Source: Oscillospiraceae bacterium (lineage in GTDB: Bacteria > Bacillota > Clostridia > Oscillospirales > Oscillospiraceae). Taken from it: a stretch of 9,314 nt of DNA. A model generated the notes under the pieces. The model saw nothing but the letters and a program-made list of their open reading frames with translations. It searched no databases and had not been told where the DNA came from. The stretch lies in the NCBI GenBank assembly GCA_016295225.1, contig JAEDLP010000073.1, forward strand, positions 1 through 9,314. The letters run 5' to 3'. The position numbers were made by a program, and so were the translations under genes. This document shows, piece after piece, positions 1 to 3,682 of this stretch. Each line of letters begins with the position of its first letter. Position 1 is the first letter of the stretch.

Positions 1-60
1 ACAACAAAACTGCGCGGATGGATGCTGATTGATGCAGATTTTTGCACAAAAAGACACACA

Positions 61-103
61 AAAGCCCGAAACTCCTTATATTTCAAGGAATTTCGGGCTT
101 TTT
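61..103 (-). terminator. Rho-independent terminator of the tRNA-Arg gene
   Basis: An 11-base arm (AAAGCCCGAAA) at 61-71 is mirrored by TTTCGGGCTTT at 91-101, and inner bases CTCCTT/AAGGAA extend the stem. Read on the minus strand the hairpin begins a few bases after the tRNA CCA end and is followed by a short T run. It is nearly symmetric, so it could also stop transcription entering from the left. Positions 1-60 hold no gene or signal I can recognise. Confidence 0.85.
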
Positions 104-106
104 AAG

Positions 107-183
107 TGGCACGGCAGAAGGGACTCGAACCCCTGACCTACTGGTTCGTAGCCAGTTACTCTATCCAACTGAGCTACTGCCGC
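107..183 (-). tRNA. tRNA-Arg, anticodon ACG (ICG)
   Basis: The reverse complement of 183-107 folds into a full cloverleaf. The acceptor stem is GCGGCAG (183-177) paired with CTGCCGT, with a G-U at the first pair. The D arm contains AGCTCAG, and the T arm contains GGTTCGAACCCC. The anticodon stem ACTGG/CCAGT encloses the seven-base loop CTACGAA with anticodon ACG at 149-147. The discriminator is G at 110 and the 3' CCA is encoded at 109-107. The ACG anticodon is normally deaminated to ICG by TadA and reads CGU/CGC/CGA arginine codons. The gene stands alone with its own promoter and terminator. Confidence 0.97.
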
Positions 184-213
184 GTGTCGGTCGCTCTCGC
201 TGACGACTATTGC

Positions 214-242
214 ATGATAACATAGCTTTTCGGAAAATGCAA
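214..242 (-). promoter_or_regulatory. Sigma-A-type promoter of tRNA-Arg
   Basis: On the minus strand, TTGCAT (242-237) is separated by exactly 17 bases from TATCAT (219-214), giving a start about 25 bases before the tRNA 5' end. An A/T-homopolymer-rich stretch (245-276) lies just upstream and resembles an UP element. The -35 and -10 each deviate from consensus at one or two positions. Confidence 0.65.
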
Positions 243-306
243 GCTTTTTTTTCATTTTTTTAAAAATTTTTTCAGGAGGGTAAAATCAGCCTTCGGGAGA
301 GGAAAC

Positions 307-355
307 GGGCCCCGGAAACCGGGGCCCCCTTGGATAGCCGGTGACTCCTCACCGG
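307..355 (-). terminator. Two tandem hairpins downstream of the Cys/Asn-rich micro-gene
   Basis: Going away from the micro-gene stop on the minus strand, the first hairpin is CCGGTGA/TCACCGG (355-338, 4-base loop). The second is a very strong 9-bp stem, GGGCCCCGG with an AAA/TTT loop (327-307). Neither is followed by a good T run (the second is followed by GTTTCC), so this is a weak-tract or imperfect terminator. It may instead stabilise the mRNA 3' end. Confidence 0.5.
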
Positions 356-370
356 ACTATGGCACGCGCG

Positions 371-529
371 TCAGCAGCCGCAGCCACAGTCGCAGCCGCA
401 GTTGTTGTTATTGTTGTTGTTGCAGCAGCCGCAGGAACCGATCCCACAGTTGTTGGAACCGCAGCAGAAGATGATGATCAGGATCAGGATAATCCACAGA
501 CAGCTGTTACCGCCCCAATTATTCCACAT
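371..529 (-). CDS. 52-residue Cys/Asn-rich membrane micro-protein, function unknown
   Basis: A short frame starts at ATG 529-527 and stops at TGA 373-371. The start is fixed by a perfect TAGGAGG Shine-Dalgarno (545-539) 9 bases upstream; a TTG two codons earlier is too close to it. The 52 residues have three parts: a short polar N-terminus (MWNNWGGNSC), one hydrophobic helix (LWIILILIIIF, about residues 11-21), and a tail of Cys, Gly and Asn. The tail contains seven consecutive Asn (AAC/AAT triplet run) and ends CGCDCGCGC. I count 12 Cys. The layout suggests a single-span membrane peptide with a metal- or thiol-reactive tail. It lies 79 bases after the zinc-ribbon gene on the same strand and may share its transcript. 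I do not recognise a named family. Similar tiny Cys-rich membrane proteins occur in gut Clostridia (general recollection, not a search). Confidence 0.75.
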   Translation of the reverse strand: MWNNWGGNSCLWIILILIIIFCCGSNNCGIGSCGCCNNNNNNNCGCDCGCGC

Positions 530-608
530 AAACAAGAACCTCCTAGAAATGATGGAGACCGGCTGGCGATCTCAGTCCATCTTATGCTCCAGGTTCCTGG
601 ATGTGCGC

Positions 609-1223
609 TCAGGTGGTTTTATTTCCCCGGATGGTCAGAGTGGGCTTGCAGCACAGGTCCTCGATATCCGAAATGGTGGCGGCGGGAATGCGCAGGGCTC
701 CCTCGCACCGGCCGCAGAAGAGCTCCACGGAGCTGTAATTGATCTTGATCTTCCAGTCCCGGCAGCCGCAGGTGCAGGAGATGCCGTCCCGCTGGCCGAT
801 GTCCCGGATCTCCCCCAGGATCTCCTCCATGACCAGGTCGTTGAGGAATGTCCCCTGGGCGGCAGCGTTCTCCTCCATCCGGTCCACGGTCTCCTCCAGG
901 CGGCGCATGGCGGCAAAGACCCCCTCTTCCTCGCCCACGTAGCAGCAGTCCAGGCCGGAATTGGCGCAGGAGAAGGCCAGGGTCTTCTCCTCCAGGAAGG
1001 CCCGGGTGGAGCAGGAAACCGTGTGGGTTTCCTTGCAGAAGAGGCAGGGGACGGTGACCCGCACCTGATCCCCCATGAGGGCCACGTCAATGGAGGATTT
1101 CCCGCAGGGGCAGGGCAAACGGCTGCCCGAGGCGGCCAGCTGGAACACCGTGCGCTCCAAAATCACCGGCTGCCGGCACTCCGGACAAATGAACGCGATA
1201 AACCGTTTTGCATCTTGGATCAT
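609..1223 (-). CDS. Hypothetical multi-zinc-ribbon protein (204 aa)
   Basis: I chose the ATG at 1223 (MIQDAKRF) because GGAGG at 1236-1232 sits 8 bases upstream. A longer reading starting at 1310 would begin upstream of the predicted promoter. Cysteine motifs occur in order: CPEC (13-16), CPC (38-40), CLFC (60-63), C71, C86, CC (93-94), CTCGC (150-154), CGRC (170-173) and CC (191-192), 17 Cys in all. The two end blocks look like treble zinc-ribbon or rubredoxin-like knuckles. Between them, residues about 103-142 are charged and helical (RRLEETVDRMEEN) and could form a coiled coil or dimer. There is no signal peptide or membrane span, so it is probably cytoplasmic. I recognise no named family, and a nucleic-acid or metal-binding role is inference only. 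It has its own promoter at 1285-1257, and the micro-protein gene follows. Confidence 0.85.
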   Translation of the reverse strand: MIQDAKRFIAFICPECRQPVILERTVFQLAASGSRLPCPCGKSSIDVALMGDQVRVTVPCLFCKETHTVSCSTRAFLEEKTLAFSCANSGLDCCYVGEEEGVFAAMRRLEETVDRMEENAAAQGTFLNDLVMEEILGEIRDIGQRDGISCTCGCRDWKIKINYSSVELFCGRCEGALRIPAATISDIEDLCCKPTLTIRGNKTT

Positions 1224-1256
1224 AAGTTCTTCCTCCATGGTTTCTGAGTTTTTACA

Positions 1257-1285
1257 ATTATACCACGTCCGCCCGGGTTTCGCAA
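1257..1285 (-). promoter_or_regulatory. Promoter of the zinc-ribbon gene
   Basis: On the minus strand TTGCGA (1285-1280), a 17-base spacer and a perfect TATAAT (1262-1257) lie about 27 bases ahead of the chosen ATG's Shine-Dalgarno region. It is back-to-back with the promoter of the phosphodiesterase gene. Confidence 0.75.
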
Positions 1286-1295
1286 ACCTGACCCC

Positions 1296-1324
1296 TTGCC
1301 CTTTCCCCACAAATCAGATATACT
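1296..1324 (+). promoter_or_regulatory. Promoter of the YfcE-type phosphodiesterase gene
   Basis: TTGCCC (1296-1301), a 17-base spacer and TATACT (1319-1324) predict a start near 1331. That would give a leader of only about 12 bases, just long enough to hold GAGGTG (1331-1336). The -35 match is moderate. Confidence 0.55.
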
Positions 1325-1342
1325 CCTCTCGAGGTGATCCCC

Positions 1343-1888
1343 ATGAAACGACTGATTGCATCGGATCTCCACGGCTCCCGGGCTTTCTGCCGGAAGCTGC
1401 TGGACCTATATGAGAAAGAACAGGCCACGGAACTCATCCTGTTGGGGGATCTGGTCTTTTCCGGGTCTTACGATCCCCGGTTCGAGTTTGACCCCCAGGG
1501 GGTCATGGATCTGCTGAACGGACAGGCCCCCCATATCCTCAGTGTGGAGGGCAACTGCGACTACGGCATTCAGGATCTGTCCCCCCAATTCCCCTTCTTT
1601 CGGAAGTACAAGGTAGTGACCTGGGAGGGGCGGGAGGTCTTCCTGACCCACGGCCACCGGTACTCTCCCCGGAACCCGCCGCCCATGGGGATGGCCCAGA
1701 TCCTCCTCTCCGGCCACACCCACATGCCCTCCTTCCAGCGGGTCAACGACCTGCTGTGCGTCAACCCCGGCTCCGTGTCCCTGCCCCGGGGCGGCTCCCC
1801 CAACAGCTGCCTGGTGTGGGAGGGCGACCTCCTCCGCTGGATCACCCTGGAGGGGGAGGAGTTCCACCGGGAGACTCTGTCAAAATGA
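1343..1888 (+). CDS. YfcE/MJ0936-family metallophosphoesterase (phosphodiesterase)
   Basis: A cytoplasmic calcineurin-like phosphoesterase of 181 residues, the usual size for the YfcE/MJ0936 group, which hydrolyses phosphodiester bonds using two metal ions. The canonical metal-binding motifs appear in order: SDLHG (D8, H10), LGDLV (D36), GNCD (N71), THGHR (H103) and SGHTHMPS (H125, H127). The family tail VNPGSVSLPRG is at residues 140-150. The start is ATG 1343, 6 bases after GAGGTG; a GTG at 1334 lies inside that Shine-Dalgarno. It is transcribed alone, away from the zinc-ribbon gene, and ends in its own terminator four bases after the stop. The physiological substrate cannot be read from the sequence. 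Residues about 105-119 are short and proline-rich (RYSPRNPPPMG), where family members more often carry a longer helical segment. Confidence 0.93.
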   Translation: MKRLIASDLHGSRAFCRKLLDLYEKEQATELILLGDLVFSGSYDPRFEFDPQGVMDLLNGQAPHILSVEGNCDYGIQDLSPQFPFFRKYKVVTWEGREVFLTHGHRYSPRNPPPMGMAQILLSGHTHMPSFQRVNDLLCVNPGSVSLPRGGSPNSCLVWEGDLLRWITLEGEEFHRETLSK

Positions 1889-2152
1889 CCCAAAACAGCC
1901 CTGACCACTGCCGGTCAGGGCTGTTTTTCCGTTGGCACCTTGTTGTGACAATAGAAGAACCCGCCCCTCGCTCGGTGGAACGAGGGGCGGGTCGACTACA
2001 AGAACACTCTCTACTGTAATTCCGTTTTCTAGCTTTTCGACATAAGTAGTTTCAGACGTATCCGCTGCAACCCCCTGGGAAACAGGGAGCAGAGACACCG
2101 CAAGCAACAGAGCAAGAATCAGCACAAAATACTGTTTCATCATAACTTTCAT
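1880..2152 (-). CDS. Small secreted peptide, probably truncated
   Basis: A 90-residue frame starts with a clear signal peptide: basic MKVMMKQ, hydrophobic core FVLILALLLAVSLL, and a likely cleavage after GVAA near residue 30. The predicted mature part opens with TSETTYVEKLENGITVESV, which resembles the start of small exported proteins of gut Clostridia that normally continue for about 100 more residues (recollection). From residue 54 the frame reads through the GC-rich palindrome and then the convergent terminator, ending at 1880 inside the 3' end of the phosphodiesterase gene. The last 37 residues are therefore probably not native, and the gene is likely a remnant. The start ATG overlaps the stop of the preceding gene (ATGA at 2152-2149), suggesting translational coupling. 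It has no strong Shine-Dalgarno of its own. A start at codon 4 or 5 is equally possible. Confidence 0.5.
   Translation of the reverse strand: MKVMMKQYFVLILALLLAVSLLPVSQGVAADTSETTYVEKLENGITVESVLVVDPPLVPPSEGRVLLLSQQGANGKTALTGSGQGCFGSF
1892..1928 (+). terminator. Rho-independent terminator of the phosphodiesterase gene
   Basis: A 15-base arm (1892-1906) pairs perfectly with 1913-1927 around a 6-base loop, and the stem runs into TTTTT. It starts 4 bases after the stop codon. The A-rich left arm gives T residues on the other strand, so it can also end the convergent minus-strand unit. Confidence 0.92.
1959..1992. repeat. GC-rich palindrome (REP/MITE-like or terminator)
   Basis: ACCCGCCCCTCG (1959-1970) and CGAGGGGCGGGT (1981-1992) form a perfect 12-bp inverted repeat around a 10-base spacer. 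It sits in an otherwise AT-richer stretch and interrupts the reading frame of the small secreted peptide. On the minus strand it is followed by TTCTTCTATTG, so a terminator role is possible. GC-rich CCCGCCCC/GGGGCGGG palindromes are common intergenic repeats in Oscillospiraceae genomes, which is my recollection and unchecked. Confidence 0.7.
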
Positions 2153-2343
2153 TCTGATATATCGTCTTTTTCGGTCTGCATGTTAGATTCAACATTTTCG
2201 TATTCCGTAATGATAATCGTATCCTCGCGAGTAAACTCTGCATTTGACTTAAGCTGTACGACATAAATGGAAAAGATAGATAAAGCAGCAATCAAAGCCG
2301 CCACAAACGCAACGATACTGATACGAAACTGATACGAATCCAT
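2149..2343 (-). CDS. 64-residue single-span membrane protein (start MDSYQF), possibly fused to PadR
   Basis: The segment starting at ATG 2343 has a short basic N-terminus, one strong transmembrane helix (about residues 8-30, ISIVAFVAALIAALSIFSIY) and an acidic C-terminal tail (EYENVESNMQTEKDD). It is currently continuous with the PadR frame, but that continuity seems to come from a +1 frame change around 2403 (see the PadR entry). I therefore think the native product starts here. The Shine-Dalgarno is poor (AGAAG just ahead), consistent with coupling to an overlapping PadR reading frame. The stop overlaps the secreted peptide's ATG. The tail would face either the cytoplasm or outside, which cannot be decided. 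No family is recognised. Confidence 0.5.
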   Translation of the reverse strand: MDSYQFRISIVAFVAALIAALSIFSIYVVQLKSNAEFTREDTIIITEYENVESNMQTEKDDISE

Positions 2344-2769
2344 TTTTTCTTCTTTTTGTAACCTTCCACCATCGCCGGGTCCATGCGCTCCATGAAGGTG
2401 CCGGCCGCCCTGGGCCAGGATCTGGTTTACAGTGTCGGTGAACGAGTAGTACTCAGCGATGAGTTGCTGGAGATAGGTATCTCCGGTCTCGGTGACGTCG
2501 AAATAGATGCGGACCCGGTTATCCTCGGAGACCATCTTCTCCTTCTCGTAGATATACCCGAAGTCTTTCAGGCGGTAGATGGCCTGATAGAGGGTGTTAA
2601 AGGTGATTTTCCCTTCGCTCATCACCTCGATGGCCTGCATCATTTCATAGGTATACATGGGTTTTTGACGTAGCACAAAAAGCACCAACATTTCTGTGGT
2701 TGCCTTCTTCAGTGCCTCGCGTATGCTGGCGGGCGTCCCGCTGGTCTTGTTGGATTTTCGTTCTTTCAT
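2149..2769 (-). CDS. PadR-family transcriptional regulator, C-terminus frameshifted
   Basis: Residues about 20-118 are a PadR-type winged helix. The helix region is TTEMLVLFVLRQKPMYTYEMMQ, the recognition segment KITFNTLYQAIYRLKDFGYI is at about 54-73, and the wing EDNRVRIYFDVTETGDTYL is at about 82-100. PadR proteins are cytoplasmic dimeric repressors, often autoregulated and encoded beside the genes they control. After residue 122 the frame becomes implausible (RHLHGAHGPGDGG). The frame one base on reads a natural sequence, AGTFMERMDPAMVEGYKKKKK, to a stop at 2294-2292, so one extra base near 2403 has probably shifted the frame. The current open frame instead joins PadR to a transmembrane segment, giving 206 residues. 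No good Shine-Dalgarno is seen; the only AAAGG (2788-2784) is 14 bases from the ATG and buried in a palindrome. Confidence 0.8.
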   Translation of the reverse strand: MKERKSNKTSGTPASIREALKKATTEMLVLFVLRQKPMYTYEMMQAIEVMSEGKITFNTLYQAIYRLKDFGYIYEKEKMVSEDNRVRIYFDVTETGDTYLQQLIAEYYSFTDTVNQILAQGGRHLHGAHGPGDGGRLQKEEKMDSYQFRISIVAFVAALIAALSIFSIYVVQLKSNAEFTREDTIIITEYENVESNMQTEKDDISE

Positions 2770-2774
2770 GGTTG

Positions 2775-2791
2775 CAGAAAGGACCTTTCTG
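2775..2791. promoter_or_regulatory. 17-bp palindrome in the padR leader (operator or RNA hairpin)
   Basis: CAGAAAGG-A-CCTTTCTG is a perfect 8+1+8 inverted repeat. It lies between the predicted padR start of transcription (near 2798) and its ATG (2769). It could be a PadR autoregulatory operator, or an RNA hairpin covering the only ribosome-site-like AAAGG. It does not match the classical ATGT-N8-ACAT PadR motif. Confidence 0.4.
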
Positions 2792-2804
2792 TGATCTCAT
2801 TCTT

Positions 2805-2833
2805 ATCATATTTTTAAAATATTATTTTATCAA
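2805..2833 (-). promoter_or_regulatory. Promoter of the padR unit
   Basis: On the minus strand TTGATA (2833-2828), 17 bases, then TATGAT (2810-2805). The spacing is ideal and both boxes are near consensus in an AT-rich region. The -35 is half of the inverted repeat TTATCAA-N12-TTGATAA, whose other half is the -35 of the divergent promoter. Confidence 0.7.
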
Positions 2834-2845
2834 TAATGTTTGTTG

Positions 2846-2874
2846 TTGATAAGTATATAAAAACATGATATATT
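2846..2874 (+). promoter_or_regulatory. Promoter of the membrane-anchored hypothetical gene
   Basis: TTGATA (2846-2851), 17 bases, then TATATT (2869-2874) predict a start near 2881 and a leader of about 67 bases. The two -35 boxes of the divergent promoters are identical and only 12 bases apart, so a single bound protein could block or activate both. Confidence 0.7.
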
Positions 2875-2947
2875 GCAGGTAAAGCAAGAACATTTATTAC
2901 AAGCTGAAAGAGATTCCTCTGCGGAACACAGGAAGGAGAAAATGCCT

Positions 2948-3373
2948 ATGACGAAGTATAAGGGTCATATTATCCTCATCTCTTTATGTCTTTTGGTAAG
3001 TTTATTCGTTCTTCTGGTCAGCAGCACCTACAACTCCCCTCCCACGCCAGGAACGATTTGTGGGACATATATATCCGACGAAGGAATTTATCAAAAGATT
3101 TTTTCTGTTGATCAGCCCTCTGCCGATCAGTCCAATGCGTTTTACTACGCGGACCAACAAAACGACTACTATATTCTCGGCCAGATCCAACCCCAAGGGG
3201 AGGACTCTTACTTGCTTTCCTGTCAGGATTCCAACAACGCAGATATCATCCCCGACCAGGAGTTCACCTATGACGGCAAAGGCTTTTCTATCACCATTCA
3301 GGATCAACCGTTCTCATTCCAGAAAGTCGATAATGAACCATGTATCATCGGTGATATCGAGCGCTATTCTTAA
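2948..3373 (+). CDS. Membrane-anchored hypothetical protein (141 aa)
   Basis: The start is set at ATG 2948 (MTKYKGH), 9 bases after AGGAG (2934-2938). An in-frame ATG at 2942 is only 3 bases from it, and the longer frame from 2873 would begin inside the promoter. After a short basic N-terminus comes one strong hydrophobic helix (about residues 7-26, IILISLCLLVSLFVLLVSS). A polar domain of about 115 residues follows (SPPTPGTICGTYISDEGIY onward), rich in Asp, Gln, Tyr and Ser and very poor in Lys/Arg, as expected for an exported domain. There is no lipobox, so this is probably an uncleaved signal anchor. The alternating YYILGQI, FSITI and FSFQKV stretches suggest beta structure. No family is recognised. 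The divergent position opposite padR makes it a likely PadR target (inference). Confidence 0.75.
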   Translation: MTKYKGHIILISLCLLVSLFVLLVSSTYNSPPTPGTICGTYISDEGIYQKIFSVDQPSADQSNAFYYADQQNDYYILGQIQPQGEDSYLLSCQDSNNADIIPDQEFTYDGKGFSITIQDQPFSFQKVDNEPCIIGDIERYS

Positions 3374-3461
3374 CGCATCGGAATGTCAACATTCTGAAAA
3401 CAGGAACACCTCGTTTGTAACGTATCTCTAAAGGAAAACAGAGTAAGAATAAAGCTTTTTG

Positions 3462-3577
3462 TTGGAAAAATATGCGGCACATGGTACGATACAAATGAAA
3501 AAATGACAGAAACGATATCAGCTGATATCCAATAACAGAAAAGGGCAGGTCAACATGAAATGACCTGCCCTTTTCCT
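3462..3577 (+). ncRNA. Possible short non-coding transcript with its own promoter and terminator
   Basis: TTGGAA (3462-3467), 17 bases, then an extended -10 TGG-TACGAT (3482-3490) predict a start near 3497. The roughly 80-base transcript would hold the perfect 16-bp palindrome GATATCAGCTGATATC (3514-3529) and end in the terminator at 3539-3577. No coding frame of note is present. The alternative is that this is simply the 3' end of the upstream gene with chance promoter-like bases. Confidence 0.25.
3539..3577 (+). terminator. Rho-independent terminator
   Basis: AAAAGGGCAGGTCA (3539-3552) pairs perfectly over 14 bases with TGACCTGCCCTTTT (3561-3574) around an 8-base loop. The T run is only moderate (TTTTCC). 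It ends transcription from the membrane-anchored gene 165 bases upstream or from the putative small transcript. The remaining 3578-3682 is AT-rich with only a weak hairpin and a T7 run on the minus strand (3625-3619) that might serve the helicase gene. Confidence 0.85.
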
Positions 3578-3682
3578 GCTTGATTGTACATCCCGCGCAT
3601 CTTGCGGCAGGCTCTTTGAAAAAAACTAAGAGATCCTTAAGAGAATCTTTATTTTTCTCTGCTATCATCCTATTAACGACCG

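Noticed and set aside
1..60. Search for an integration (att) site next to the tRNA-Arg 3' end
   Set aside because: Only a short imperfect GATGCTGATTGATGCAGAT repetition is seen and no copy of the tRNA 3' end is found; the terminator directly follows the tRNA.
371..480. Repeated GCAGCC/GTTGTT triplets considered as a CRISPR or tandem-repeat array
   Set aside because: They are the Cys/Gly and Asn codons of the micro-protein; no spaced direct repeats are present.
402..1247. 281-codon plus-strand open frame over the zinc-ribbon and micro-protein genes
   Set aside because: The start is a poly-Leu/Gln translation of the repeated triplets of the micro-gene, and no ribosome site exists; the minus-strand genes have clear Shine-Dalgarno sites.
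2383..2673. 96-codon plus-strand frame opposite padR
   Set aside because: Antisense shadow; the minus strand carries recognisable PadR winged-helix sequence.
3619..3650. Terminator of the helicase gene
   Set aside because: The T run on the minus strand is good, but the stem is only about 4 bp (AGAT/ATCT) with a large loop, too weak to list.
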